Assembly: GCF_040954835.1 (NCBI RefSeq)
Contig: NC_090711.1
Coordinates: forward strand, 17,355,001-17,419,000
Length of the DNA: 64,000 nucleotides
Origin: Lepisosteus oculatus
Lineage: Eukaryota; Chordata; Actinopteri; Semionotiformes; Lepisosteidae
Reading direction: 5' to 3'
Positions 1 through 13,146 of this stretch are shown piece after piece. The notes beneath the pieces are model-generated. The model was not told the origin of the DNA. It ran no database searches and saw only the letters and a program-made list of their open reading frames with translations. The position numbers and the translations under genes are program-made. Within the stretch, counting starts at the first letter, position 1. Every line of letters begins with the position of its first letter.

Positions 1-2358
1 GTAATATTTCATATACCGATATCATCGTAACATTAGTCACTTTGACATTTAACATTAAAACTTAATTTAATTGGTGGATTTAAATTATCCTCCAATATTG
101 TTTTAGCAGTTAATAAGGCTTTTTTTTAAGAAGAGGGCTGAAACCTGTAGAAGTGGAGGTAGACACAGATGGAAGCAGTCAGGTGAACAGTAAGGGAAAC
201 TACAGTACATACCAGGAAACAAGTCAGTTCTTTTCATTGTATTTTTGTCAAAAAGTTTCTGTATTGAGGGAAAAGTTAAACTACCCTGTGGGAACTTTCA
301 GCTTGTGATACGTGATATATTTTATACACTTTTGGGACTATTTTAATTTTAAATACAAAGGAGGACTGTGCTTCCATTGGCTTTGTTGGAAAGTTGTTTA
401 TAAAATATCTGCAATAAAGATTTTTTTTTTAATTCTTTGTGGCAAACGGGTGGAAGGTGGAATGCATTTGCTCTTTCTGAATTTCTGATGGACTAATCAT
501 TTTTTTGAGTGCAAGAGTGAGTGGTAATGGTGTAGATTAATTCAATTTGTTTGCTCCTTGTAACTTTAATAAATGCTTACTACTTTACTAATTTCCAGTA
601 ATATGAGACTGCTGTTCTTAGAGCTGATTTATCCTGTAACCTTTGTGCTGTAAATCCATTTGGGCAGTGGTCACCAGGGCAGATCGTTGCAACATTATGC
701 TCTCCAAATTAAATAAATTGTACACTTAGATCCAAGTGAGTAAATTCTTAATGAAGTGTTTTTTCTCCAGATGTTGGACAAAAAACAATTTAATGATTTT
801 TGGGAAAGTGTAGATATGATGCCACAAGTGGTAATACATTTAAAATATTTATATAGAAAAAGGGTGTGAGCATCACAAAAGCAGATGCAGAGAAACCAAA
901 TGTCTCCAGATATGTTTTTTTTAATTCAAGATAAAGAAAACATTTGACAACTGCATTTTGGTTAATTTTGTGATCTCATCACCATCATTTTACAGTGTGT
1001 AATCTGAACTAACTACAGGTTTTTATTTATATTTTATCTTGTTCAAATTAAATACAATTTAAACAGAATATTCAGCTCATTTGGTTACAAAATATTATAA
1101 ACAATTGTATACTCAAAACAATTTAGAAATATTTGTCATAAATTAATCTGTCCCTGAATTAATCTCTGAATTGCAGCTGGATAGTGAAAATGTTCTCTAT
1201 CTTAACATGGTAAGCCTTTCAGGTTTTTGAACATCTCAGATTTTTGTTGGACACTTGTGCATGTAAAGCAGAATAAAATGTTCACTATAGAAATGTATAT
1301 ACTAAAATTCAGTTACTCATCTTCTTTATTGTGTTATTCTAAATTCAGTTCTCTCATTCTGTGTGTCTGACATTTCTTTCAGGATTTGAATTAATCTGGA
1401 TCCCTTCATTTTTACTGGTAGGATTGTTCTTTCAGTGTGGTGGCCAGAACTGAATGGAATATTACAAGTGAGTTCTAGTTAATGCATTATATAATTTTCA
1501 CATGAAATTGTGTGATTTATCTTTCCGGTGTTTCCACTACATGAGGTCCTCTCTTGTTTGCACACATTATGTTCCTAAATCTTTAAGGTTGGTCAGACAA
1601 GATATACTGTACCTCTTCTAAAGCCAAGCAGATTGTCCTCTAAAATGCAGTTTTCCTATATGCATCATTTAATTGCCATTCAGGACTTGTTGATTTGAAT
1701 TTGGTCAAACCAAATCTATAAACAATTCCTGAGGTTTGTAAGACTGATTTATAAATCAGAAGGTCTTGTCTTAAGGTATAGTATATACCTTAAGATACAT
1801 AAGGGGCGGTGCAGTGGATATGTGGCTAAGGATCTGAACCTGTGGCTGGAAGGTTGCTGGTTTGTATCCTGCGGCCGGCAGAGGAATCCTACTCCGTTGG
1901 GCCCCTGAGCAAGGCCCTTAACCCCAACTGCTCCAGGGGTGCCGTATAAATGGCTGAAACCTGTGCTCTGACCACAAGCTTCTCTCCCTGTCTGTGTGTC
2001 TCATGGAGAGTAAGCTGGGGTATGTGAAAAGACAAATTGTATATGGCCAATAAAGTGATCTTATCTTAATAATACAACACTATGCTCCAAAAGGCCCCTA
2101 GCAATAGATACTGACACCGTGTATTGTTATATTATGTACAGTATATTGTGACATTGTAATTAGTACATTTTGAGATGTGATTGGATTATTAGTTATTCAC
2201 TACAGTTAATATCAAAAGTGGAATAATCCAAATTAATTTTGGATTATTCCTTAGCTAAATGCCTTAATTCAAAGTGACTAAAGTTATTATGACTTTCAAT
2301 TCTAATACTTAAAAACTTTGAGTTAACTTTTAAAGTGATAACATACAACAGGCAATAC
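1..2358 (-). other. ALOX intron 5 (AT-rich, partial), with one SINE
   Basis: No further ALOX exon could be recognised between the exon 5 donor at 2358 and the window edge, so the catalytic exons are expected to the left. Apart from the SINE at 1801-2078 the sequence is AT-rich with no gene that I can support. Confidence 0.5.
1801..2078 (+). repeat. tRNA-derived SINE
   Basis: Begins with a GGGGCGGTGCAGTGG head and tRNA-like box A/B spacing. The body has the GAGCAAGGCCCTTAACCCC block seen in many fish SINEs, and the 3' end reads CAATAAAGTGATCTTATCTTA. It sits in ALOX intron 5. Confidence 0.6.
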
Positions 2359-5300
2359 CTGATATATTTGTTGTTTTGTAGTGGTTGAAGAATTTCTCGT
2401 AGATCTGCATACTCTCCCAGGAATCCCTATTGCATGTAATACCTCCCAGGCCAAGGTCTGCTAGACTGGGAATAGAGCCACAAAAATAGAATAAATAAAA
2501 TCAAATAAAATAGAGAAATAAAATAGAGAAAAAAATAATTGAACTTAAATCATTGAACTGATTCATACTGACCACATGTATTTATATATAGTTGCACCTC
2601 AGTTGGATATCTCTAAGAAAGCCACTATATCAGTCATTTTTCAGTCACCCCATGACTGAAGTTATAAAGACGGTAGACAGAATTACTCTTTTCATGGCAC
2701 CAGACATAGACATCTTCTGTCACTGAGACTGTGTAATAATGAAACCTTTCTGAATATTTCCTCTGTTATGACCAAAAGGTTGCATTGTTACTGACCCAAT
2801 GTTTAAAGCTTCATTTGTTCACAGTTTATTGAGTTTTTTTTTTGTATTTGTGGGATCAACTGGGACCCTAATTACTTGAGGTGAGGCCTGTAAAGAGGGA
2901 CTCATTTAAGCTATCATCTGTCCCCTATAAAGGTGGATGCTACGTTAAATAGCAAAGTGCTTGCATCGAGACTTGGGACTAAACATGACCAAATGAATCC
3001 TTCATAATCAGACAGAATTCCTCATATCACATGAGATCACAATATAGGAAAATATGTTCCTATTATGAATTAGCTTTGATCATAAAAAAAGCTTTGATTA
3101 TCTTCAAAGGAAATACTTATCTAGATGTATGTCTAGAGGTATGGAAAGTATTGTAGGCAAAATAGCATTTTTCCTAAGTTACAATACTTTTTGCAAGTCA
3201 TGTGTGCAAGAACACATCTCTACAAATCAAACTAAAACTGGGCTAACTTCAGCAGAACATTGTAAAGACACAACAGTGAAACCACACTAGTCATACTAGA
3301 TAGAACCAGTTTAGTATTCATAGTATTCACACTAAATGTAAATGAAGAGGGTTAGGTAGTAGAAAAATGTCAATCATTAGAATTAGCTTTATTGCTCTCT
3401 GTTAGAAGTTTTATAGCTGCCCAAAGCTACAGTATAACAGTATGTTGGCCAACTACAAGAAGTTGGATGAAAATATAAGTATGTGCAGTGTCACTGCAGT
3501 AAAATACAAGAAGCTTTTCAGCCACCACCCCATCCCTTCAAAGAGTATTGTCACCATTTTAACCTGGACTGAACATACTTAGATATTAGTTCAGGTGGGT
3601 AGCTGCGTCAGCATTCGTAGGCTGCAAAGGAACAAGTAATAGGTTTATTCCATGCTGAGAAAAAGAAGAAAGAGAACACAACGTTTCGGCCGTGGAGCCT
3701 TCTTCAGGTGTGAGAGAGACAGGGCAGTAGGCAAAGGTAAAGTAGCGGGAGAACAAAGGTTGGGAGGGAGGAGGAGTGAGAGGCAGGAGCAGGGGACAGA
3801 AAGAGAGGCCAATCAAGAGGTGTGAAGTCAGAATGGGTGCAGAGAGGTGTGAAATGAAACTTCCAATGAATGGAGAAAATTTAGAAGAACAGTAATCTGT
3901 CGTTAAGGGAAGGGAGAATGTGTGATCCTAGCTGCAGAATAATTTTGGTTTCGGTGGTCTTTCTGATGTATGAGTTCGGAAAACCGTCTTTGAGAACACA
4001 GACGGAGAGATTAGAGTGGTCGTGGCCGTCAGAGGTGAAATGAGAAACAATGGGCTTGGAGAGATCTTTAATCTTCACAGCCCTGACGTGTTCTCTGAAG
4101 CAGTCTCCGAGTCTCCTTCCTGTTTCTCCAATGTAGATGGCTGGGCATTTACTGCAAGAGATACAGTAAATAAGGTTGCTGGAGGTACAAGATGCTGTCT
4201 GGGTGATCCAGAATTGTCCTGAGGGGCCTTGAATGAGTGTGGTGGTGGATGTGTACTTGCAGGTGATACAGCGAGCTCCGTTGCAAGGGAAAGTGCCTGG
4301 TGTGGATGGTTGTTGAGGGCGGTCAAGGGAGCTGTGAATAAGGAGGTTACGCAGATTAGGTGGTCGGCGATATGAGATGATAGGGCGATCAGAAAAGAGG
4401 GCCCCAATGGAGGGATCATCCTGAAGATTGGAAAAGTTGTGGTTAATGGTCCTGGGGATAGGAAGTGTGTTAGGGTGGTAAGGAAGCACCAAAGGAATGC
4501 GGTTGTTACAGCAGGAGTTCCTGATCGGGTTTATGGTCCGGGGGGTGTTTTTGGCTCGGGCAAGGGCCCTGTCAATCACACTGCTGGGGTATCCTCTGTT
4601 GATGAAAAATGAGTACATTTCGAGGGCTTGGTTCTCGAAGTCGATGTCGTTGCTGCATAGTCGTCGTAACCTAAGGAACTGTGAAAAAGGAAGAGAGTTT
4701 TTAGTGTGTTTGGGGTGAATTGACAGGGCCCTTGCCCGAGCAAAAAACACCCCCCGGACCATCAACCCAATCAGGAGCTCCCGCCGTAACAACCGCATTC
4801 CTTTGGTGCTTCCCTACCACCCCAACACACTTCCTATCCCCAGGACCATTTTTCAGAACTTTTCCATCCTACAGGATGATCCCTCTATTGGGGCCCTCTT
4901 TTCTGATCGCCCTATCATCTCATATCGCTGACCACCTAATCTGCGTAACCTCCTTGTTCACAGCTCGCTTGACCGCCCTCAACAACCATCCACACCAGGC
5001 ACTTTCCCTTGCAACGGAGATCGCTGTATCACCTGCAAGTACACAGCCACCACCACACTCATTCAAGGCCCCTCAGGACAATTCCGGATCACCCAGACAG
5101 CATCTTGTACCTCCAGCAACCTTATTTACTGTATCTCTTGCATATGCAAGATTAAAGATCTCTCCAAGCCCATTGTTTCTCATTTCACCTCTGACGGCCA
5201 CAACCACTCTAATCTCTCCGTCTGTGTTCTCAAAGACGGTTTTCCGAACTCATGCATCAGAAAGACCATCGAAACTAAAATTATTCTGCAGCTAGGATCA

Positions 5301-8300
5301 CACATTCTCCCTTCCCTTAACGACAGATTACTGTTCTTCTAAATTTTCTCCATTCATTGGAAGTTTCATTTCACACCTCTCTGCACCCATTCTGACTTCA
5401 CACCTCTTGATTGGCCTCTCTTTCTGTCCCCTGCCCCCGCCTCTCACTCCTCCTCCCTCCCAACCTTTGTTCTCCCGCTACTTTACCTTTGCCTACTGCC
5501 CTGTCTCTCTCACACCTGAAGAACCTTTCAGACAGATTCCAAGTGCATTTTTTCAATTTATGTTGCATTGTCCAATGTGCTGCTGTAATACAGTTTAGAA
5601 TACAGTAAGTCTAAACTGTATCAGCTTTATTTATGGGTTGCTATTTAGAAAAAGTCAAGAACCGCACTCAAAATGCAATTTAGAGCTTTCTGGCAAGAGG
5701 AGACACCCAAATTATAATGTAACATGCCACTGTTTATGCATGAACAAAGTTCTACTGCAATTTTCCTTAGATACGCGATTAAAAAAAATAGATTTTTTGA
5801 ATCCCCGGCGGAACACATTCCATAAGAATCAGCGCTTTTATACAGTATATCGCCTTTAAACACATATTTAAACACACGTTTACGATTTAAATCAAAACGC
5901 GATTCAAATCGATATAAATGTTTATTTTGTAACGCATAGGTGATTATTCATTGTTATTAAAAAGACTTAAATTCGATCATGTTGTGATATTTAGAAATAT
6001 ACATTTGTTTGGTGCGAGTGAGGTTTTATTTAATCTCTGACCAAGGGAAACATTTCATTTTTTCAAAGAAATGTTTGTTAAAAAATAAAGTCATAGTTCC
6101 ATGGGATTCAATCACAGACCGTGTGACATGGGAGTCAGGAACCTAACCCACAGCGCCACCGGCATGGTCACATGCTGAGTGCTGAAAAAGCACTACAGAA
6201 ACATTATTGACAGACAATGTACAGATTTGATAAAGCTATAAAATTATGTAATTAGGCACAGAACAAGTTTACAGCAAAGTACAATAATAAATGCTGACCA
6301 TGACTTTAGAAGCATAAATTACCTTAAACTCAATTTAAACACAAGCTGTCTTTAGCCCTCTAAGCTGGTTCATACAGAAATGTAGAGAACCAGGCTCAGA
6401 ACACACAGCTTCATTAGCGAATACATATGCAGGACAACTGGAGAAGACGTTTTACAGTGGATGGATTTTTAGAAACATCCCATCAGTGACATCACTGAAG
6501 TCAACTCCTAGGTAACTGTCATGTGGATAGTTTCACAAGAATCAGACAAAGGTTTAAGCATCGCTTGTTCTAGATAAAACTGCAAAAAAAAACAACAACC
6601 CATAATGTACTTCTTTGCGGCTTTGTTTGCCCAAATCATATATTCACAACGTGAAATTAGAAAATAATATTACGTAACCAAAATCCGCAATATGAAAAGA
6701 GAACCTGTGTAATTGTTGACAGATGAGGTACTCGTATCATTTTTACAAGACGAACTACAACATTTAAAAAACGACTTGTATGTACTTGATATCTCTAATC
6801 AATCCACTGCACTGCATTAAAACAAAACGAAAACTAAAACGCCCTGGGCATACTGTTTCACGCTTCTTATCAGTTGCTCAAAAGTAATTTGACCGTATGA
6901 AATGCATAATATAAACCTAGAAACATACGTGAGCAGTATTTACGTAGTATCGGTGTCAAGACATACCTCTCAAATACTGTAAATCAAGTTAAAAATATCT
7001 CAAGACTGATTCTGGTCGTAATGAAACCATGTTTCGTGTATGTTTTCTTTAAAGTACCGAGACCAGCCATATACTGTATGTTTATGTTCCAAAATTAATA
7101 TCGTTTATGGCCTTCACACGTGTTGCAGTATGCTCCTATTCTTTTTATGCTCAGCTACTAAGATTTCCCTTCAGTGGTAAAATTCCATATGAATATTCAA
7201 TACTACAACGGTCACAGTAAAGACGTTTACTGTAAATCTTTCTACGACAAACCAACGGACCACGACTGCCCCTGTCGGTCAACCAATCACGTACCGCAGT
7301 ACCCCGCGGCATCTTGCGTCACGATGCGCGACGCCGTAGCCAATTACCTCCGGTACATGTCTGTACCGCTCACTTTGAATGGCTGCATCTGTAACTGGTT
7401 CCTTTCTTCACCCCTCTGCTTTTCTTAATACCACCATCCATGTAATTGTGTTTTATCTTGTGTATTCTTTTTTATTTATTGTTGTTGTCATCCTGTAAAG
7501 CGCTTTGAGAAGCCACCTTTAAAGGCACTATATTAAATAAAGTTTATTATTATTATAATAAACTACCTGTGCAGCCTTTTAAGAATGTGACATACATTAT
7601 CTGTACAGAATACATTCTATTGAGTTAATAAATAAATAGAATACATTCTAATAGGTTAATTAGGTCTTACGCTTTGAAAATTGAAAAGTCCAATTCAGTC
7701 TCTTTGGTGTATGAAAATTGCAGCTCTGAAGGCAAATCCTCTGGTCTCTCATAATGCACATGTTTTGGAGTGTTTTCTTCTGTAGCAGCCCATCTGTGTG
7801 AGAAACATTTAAAACAAGTGGTTAAGAGTGACTGGAACAACCAGTGACCCATTACCAAGCAGCTATCCCACATATCTTTTTAATATTTCTTTTATTCAAT
7901 CAATCAGAGATTGATGGGACCAGGGAAACATCAGATGTGCTCCCACAGTTTCTCTTGTTAAGGAGAATTTGATCAGAAATGGTTACCTGCTGGATAGAAT
8001 TCTGAACAAATAAGCACAGCTGGTAAAAAGTGACATGACAGTAGCGGTCTCTCTTTATGATGCGTGATGTAACATCCTGATGTTCACAAAGTAATTCACA
8101 AATTGGTCTTTGGACTTAAAGTTCCTAAAAAAGTTCCTTTTTGTAGTGTTCTTATTTTAGATATTGAGGGTTTTGGGGTCAAATACTCAAATTCAACAAG
8201 GGGAAGTAATGGGCAAGGGAAAGGTCCCCAGCTGGGAGTCTTTCAGGGTGACTTGTTAGAGTTTGGGAAAGTTCTGGCAATCTAGAGCCAAATTAATGAC

Positions 8301-11300
8301 ATTATCAGTAAAGACAAATGAGTTTCACTTAAAGGTAATTTATGACCATGCTTTGACATTACATCCACTTTACTTTTGAAGATGCTCAGAAGTACAAAAA
8401 TGAACTAGTAGAGTTTTAGAACAATGTTTTATGGACAGATATCCGGGTTCCAAAGACAAGTGAGATCTACAAGTTAACTTTTACCATAACCATGGAAACA
8501 AGTGAAGAAAGAAAGGAACTGTAAGTTCTAAATGAACACTCTATGATCTGTAAAGCATAGTGGAGGAAATGTCATTAATGGCCACCTCTTGAACTGACTC
8601 ATTCATTTTTATTGATCATATAACTAATGATGGAAGCAGAAGAAATAATTCTGAAGATAAAAAAGTCCAAACATACAAAGAGTCTGGAGCACAATGGATT
8701 GAATGAATGTGAATGTGTGCTAGAACTTACGGCCACTTGAAATCACTGACGTGAACACAATGCTTTTTTAATTTCTAATTCTAATCAAATGTATAACATG
8801 GAATGACCATGATTCAGTATTTTCTATTTTTTTTTTCCAAGAAGCAATAGGAAACAAGTCCAAGTCTTGCTCATACTTGCTGGGAGTGTGCAACTGGGCA
8901 ATTTATTCTAGTCCTGTTTGAATTATCTGTATTTTACACCTACTGAATCAAGGTCCTCTGGCTCTTCAGCTCACTCTTTCTGTGTTTCTGCAGGATGTCA
9001 AGTTGATCTTCCTGTGGCTTCTTTGCTGGAAGACAGGGTAGAGGGGATTTTCATGTGTAAGATAAGTGAAGATGTATTGTAGCATTGTCAAAACTTTACT
9101 AACCCCTTACAATGATTTTGACTGTAAGGTGCTGGATTGGACTTTTTGATGTCTTTGACATTGTGTATTGTTTGTGTAGAGACAAATTAAGATAATTGTT
9201 CTGTAAAAACCAGATGTTATTAACATTTTATTGTAATATATTTTTTTTTAATATCAATAAGTTGTTCTTCATATCTTGTTTGTTTGGACCAGATTATAGT
9301 TTATTTGGCACTAATGTATGGTTTATTTTCACAGGGAAAAACATTACTTTCAAATGAAGGAATTAGGTTCACTTCAAATGTGGTCTAGTTTTAATGCAGA
9401 TAGTAAATGTATTTCATTTGACACAAATAATAAGCATATATTATCTTGTATAATATCTAGTGAGCAACATTTAAAAGCAAACATTATATTGTAACCTTCA
9501 CAGCAAAGATGAAGTAAAGCCCAATTCTACTAGAAATGTTCTGGTGTGCAAACAGACAGAAAAAAATAACAGATACAGTATACTCTTTTTAGTTCCATCC
9601 ATTCCTGTCTGCTTTATCCAGTACAGGGTCACAGAAATCTTTTCAAATGAATTCTGAATATATTCTAATTAATCTTTTCCAAAGAATCCTAAAGAAAAAG
9701 AGGGGAAGGGATTCACACCTTCCATCACTGATGTGCACAGGTGCACAGCACAGCTGAATGAAGCAGATCCTTAAGAAGGTTAGATTTTACAAACCCAGAG
9801 AGGATTGTATAACACCACATTGACACCCCTACACTTGAAAACAGTAACATTGGTTTTCAATGACCAATTAGTCAAGACCATGTTTTAATATCTCATCTGA
9901 AAGACAGCATCACCACTCTTGGACATTAGTTTGAGAAACTCTGGGCTAATGGGTACAGAGACACCTACTAGTGTCTCTACACCAAATACAGCAGTTGCTT
10001 AGTTTCCTGATATTCCAGTCACCAGGACCAGTACTGACCAGGTCAAGACTTGTTTAGCATTTGTGATCTGACAACATCAGACTACAGGGTAGCACCTCTG
10101 ATGCCACATTATAAGTTATTAGGGGTCCCTATATTATTATCCAAAGTGAAATGTAAGGAACATTCCAATACCTACTTGTTTATGATTTATAAGTTAGTCA
10201 CTGTTCCTTTATTAAAACAGAATCTTATGAACTGTTAGCAGATATTTAATTAAATAAACATATCTGTACATATAATTTACTGTTAATATGACATGCAAAA
10301 GCTATGCATCATAGAAAACAATAGAACATTTTTATTCTTAAAACCCAGAAATGTCTATTATTTATAAGAAGGAATGAATACCTTTGCCCTCTCTCAGCTC
10401 AAGGCTCTCTTTCCCCTTCAGCCATCTGTAACAAGGGAAGTTGTAGGTTTTCTCCTCAAACTCCACTGTCACCATCGAACAGAACCAGTCATCTCCAAGC
10501 AGATGAGGAGATTTTTCCAGCCTGATCAGCACAATGTCTCCCAGATGTTTTTTGCAACTTAAGTAGTAGACATTAGTCTGTAAAAAAACACACATGTATC
10601 GGGAAAATATGTTTTTATTGTACTTTTTTGTTTTAATGTGGAGTCTTTCTGGAAATAGCTGGAATAGTGGTGAATCCTTTGTGTGGTTTTAAACTTTTCA
10701 GATTATTTTCACATCTTTTACAATGGATTATTTCTTAACATCTTAAAATACTAAAAGGGAAAGTTAGTATGATAATTTTTACACATCTTTCACATAACAA
10801 AAATCCTCAGAGTCATTTACAAAGTCTTTGAATGTCCTCAGTATCAACAGTGAAACATTAACCATGAAAACTGGTCCAAAATAAATGTACAGTACCAGCA
10901 ATATGGAAACTACAGGGAAGTGCATTTAAAAATGTGACGGAGAATGGCACAAGATGGCCAACCATGTTGTTAAAGCTCATAACCTGCCTCCTTTTAAGAA
11001 CTGGCTGGAAGGGATCCTCAGATTAAACCAAATGAGCTAAATTAATTAGCCTAATCTAATTTGAATTTTTTCTTCTGTCCTTGTTTTAATTTGAATATAC
11101 GTTTTTTGTCTTAATGGGTCATTTACTATTACTAAAGAAACGATAACACCAAGATTTAATGGAATGTTATGCTCATGTTACTTTACTGTACCCATAGTTC
11201 TTTAATGCCACCTTTTCATTTCCTTGAACACAAAACTAGGAAGTTTTCACTCTCAAATATGAAGAAAAAGCTAAATATTTATGCAGAGATAAACGACCTG

Positions 11301-12825
11301 CCTAAGCAGGTATAGAAGCTTCACTGACATGTAACAGCCTGGGGATGTTTCCTTTACAGGAAATTCCATGCCTTTGTGCTACAGGGCTGTATGACAATGA
11401 GAGAGTAAGAGCTCCCCAGTGCTGCATGTGATGTAACTCATTACCTGACACTGCACTGAGATACAAGCAGGCAGGCAGATTTGTTTAAGTCGTGGAGTTT
11501 AATAGCAGTTAGTTCCAGCTGTTTTCTTTCTGCACCTTCAACTCACTGCTCTTTTCAACATTTCTATAGCATATTATATATATAGTATTACATTTTTACA
11601 TATTTAAAAAGCTTTCTTTATTTTGTAAAAACATTTGTCTTAAAACTTTGATTTTTTTATTTTTATTTTCTTAAATATTGTCTTTAAGCTGTCATATTGT
11701 TTTTTTTAGAATTTAACTTTTTTCCATCCATTTATTGAGTGTTTAACCCGATATCAGTGTCACAGGTGATCTGGATACTATGCAGCAAGCGACAGGCACA
11801 AGACAAGACACACTCTGTCAGGATCTCAGTCATCACCAGGGCACACAGTCACACTCACACCAGGGCCATTCTTCCCAGAAGACAATTAAGCCACCAATAT
11901 GTCTGGATTGTGGGGGGGAACCAGAGCACCCCGAGGAATCCCAGATCAACAGGGAGAGAACATACTGTACAAACGTCAAACTGATACTGTAGCACCCCAG
12001 GTCTGAAATTGAACAGGGCCCTCTTCTGCAAGGCAGCAAGCTAACCACTGTGCCACTGAGCAGCCCGGACTGTTTTTTTCCTTGTTTCATAATCGTTAGG
12101 AAGGTTTAATTGATTATTTATTTTATTTTTATTGATTATTTTTTTATTTATTTGATTATTGGCTTATTTATTTACTCTCTCTTCCCTTTTGCATTTCAAT
12201 TTAGAGAATATCCCATTTCAAAGGAAACCATTAAAATCACAAAATGAATTTTACACGTAGGTATTAAAAAAAAACTTTATTTGTCATTATACTTACTCGG
12301 GTGCATAGTATAGTGAAAAGTGTTTCTCATCAGTCACTCAGATCTTATATCTGGTTATTACCAAAACTCACAATTAGATGAAAGGTCTACCCTCAAATAT
12401 TGTCATACAATATATGTGAATGTTGAAGCATATAGTTATTTTATGTTATACATAATATTTAAGATGTACCAGCATATTTTCTCAAAATAAACTTTGATTT
12501 TGGTTACACTGGACAATGGCCTAAACTGCACAGCAATGTGAAATATACAAACATTAAATTCCTGTTGCCTATTTTATGAATACATGTTACCATTTGCAGG
12601 AACAAATAGAGAACAAACATGATTCTTTAGTTTTGTGTTCATAGATACAATAGAATTTATTTAGATACTCACAGTTCCACGGACCAGATTTTGACCCCAG
12701 TTGTGCAGATTAAAGGTGTCACTTGTGTCATCAGTACCTATCAGGGTGATATAAACATTGTCATTGGTTCCAGCAAAAGCCATGTTGCCAGTGGTCACAG
12801 AAACTTTACAAGTAAATGACACCAT
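2359..12825 (-). CDS. Arachidonate lipoxygenase (ALOX) family gene, coding exons 1-5 (partial)
   Basis: Non-heme iron dioxygenase that inserts O2 into polyunsaturated fatty acids. Five exons are readable on the minus strand: exon 1 12673-12825 (153 bp, ATG at 12825), exon 2 10382-10577 (196 bp), exon 3 8944-9025 (82 bp), exon 4 7671-7793 (123 bp) and exon 5 2359-2465 (107 bp). All have GT-AG borders and the phases join without a break. Exons 1-2 encode the N-terminal PLAT/C2-like beta-barrel (GTNDNVYITLIG, then GDDWFC and YNFPCYRW). Exon 3 is the short charged linker (ILQKHRKSEL). Exon 4 matches the region after the linker (DLPSELQFSY). Exon 5 contains RDSWESMQIYEKFF. Exon sizes of 82, 123 and 107 bp equal those of human ALOX5 as I remember them. 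The catalytic domain with its iron ligands lies beyond the left edge, so subtype (5-, 12-, 15- or epidermal type) cannot be decided. No break is seen in these exons. Family assignment is firm. Confidence 0.88.
3592..4727 (-). mobile_element. Penelope-like retroelement (PLE) 3' fragment with GIY-YIG endonuclease
   Basis: The minus-strand reading frame (stop at 3881) encodes the C-terminal part of a Penelope-like element. It has a linker (SQFLRLRRLCSND), a Cys-rich zinc-binding block (CNGARCITCKY, then YCISCSKC) and a GIY-YIG-type nuclease core (AIYIGETGRRLGDCFREHV). The reverse transcriptase is missing, so this is a 5'-truncated copy. The open frame upstream of about 4720 is not PLE: it reads antisense into the inverted neighbour copy. 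The 3' terminus (3592-3712) carries the GAAGAAGGCTCC...GGCCGAAACG motif found at several other places in the window. It lies in ALOX intron 4. Confidence 0.8.
4728..5523 (+). mobile_element. Second PLE fragment, head-to-head with the first, nuclease core deleted
   Basis: This is an inverted copy of 3700-4727 and begins where that one ends. The plus-strand frame matches the same C-terminal protein but has an in-frame stop near 4929. It also lacks the segment holding the GIY-YIG motif: the sequence jumps near 5145 from the YCISC block directly to the IKDLSKPIVSHF block. Homology ends at about 5523, before the complete terminal motif. It is non-functional. Confidence 0.75.
5930..7402. mobile_element. 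TIR transposon copy (CAGATGCAGCC family), left end unclear
   Basis: The right terminus at 7385-7402 is TTTGAATGGCTGCATCTG, the reverse complement of the CAGATGCAGCCATTCAAA terminus. The last ~310 bp are very similar to the right end of the complete element at 17924-18992, and 5935-6010 matches its internal part at 18270-18360. The left terminus was not found, so the start is approximate. No transposase is seen. Confidence 0.6.
6091..6172 (-). other. tRNA-like module inside the TIR transposon
   Basis: On the minus strand the sequence has a box A-like GGTGGCGCTGTGGGTTAGG and a degenerate box B (GGTCTGTGATTGAATCC) at tRNA-like spacing. The cloverleaf is imperfect. It sits at the position where the copies at 18413 and 56050 carry other tRNA-like sequences. 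Confidence 0.4.
7488..7560 (+). repeat. Short dispersed repeat (CTGTAAAGCGCTTTGAGAAG tail)
   Basis: This is the common fish 3'-tail unit ending in ATAAAGTTTATTATTATT. Further copies lie at 34303-34375 and about 34705-34830 (+), with antisense copies near 43635-43690 and 50695-50745. It is probably the tail of a LINE/SINE pair. Confidence 0.55.
10795..11060 (+). repeat. Dispersed repeat, family of 29985-30290
   Basis: Shares the blocks TCAACAGTGAAAC, GGGAAGTGCATTTAAAA and the degenerate 'aactggctggaagggatcct' segment with copies at 29985-30290 and, inverted, 47500-47830 and 59165-59470. It lies in ALOX intron 1. It has no coding capacity. Confidence 0.45.
11721..12066 (-). repeat. tRNA-derived SINE (CCATCCAT-type fish repeat)
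   Basis: On the minus strand it opens with a tRNA-like head (GGCTGCTCAGTGGCACAGTG) and continues with the familiar body 'gaaccagagcaccccgagga' / 'cacaccagggccattc' (plus-strand wording). A second copy is at 58135-58485. It lies in ALOX intron 1. Confidence 0.6.
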
Positions 12826-12920
12826 TGTTTTAAATTTACTTTATGTAAAGTTTTTTCCTTTGTGTTCAGCAGAGAAGAGGTATTAAGTCTCAGTTGTAGA
12901 ACTTCACAGTACACGTGGGC

Positions 12921-12930
12921 CCTTAAATAG
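12921..12930 (-). promoter_or_regulatory. TATA-like box of the ALOX gene
   Basis: CTATTTAAGG on the minus strand lies about 95 bp upstream of the ALOX ATG at 12825. Initiation about 30 bp downstream would give a 5' UTR of roughly 70 bp with no intervening splice needed. Inferred from motif and spacing only. Confidence 0.35.
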
Positions 12931-13084
12931 AGCTTCAGTTGAATCCTCCCTCTTTATGAGGACACCCATACACACCCACATACATACACAACTTTAGTAA
13001 CTGGTTAGGAACAGATGGTTTAATTTTTCTATTTATTCCTAAATTACAATAACTATTACTATTTTTCCAGATATAATGCTGTTT

Positions 13085-13086
<2 letters not shown>

Positions 13087-13146
<60 letters not shown>
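13087..13146. repeat. (TAA)n microsatellite
   Basis: About 20 uninterrupted TAA/AAT units between the ALOX and CYP2 starts. Confidence 0.95.

Noticed and set aside
4720-4798. Start of the 305-codon minus frame as the PLE protein N-terminus
   Set aside because: These codons read antisense through the inverted second copy. The real PLE match begins only below about 4720.
7174-7428. 84-codon plus frame
   Set aside because: It lies in the terminal part of the TIR transposon. The homologous sequence at 18770-18992 does not keep the frame.
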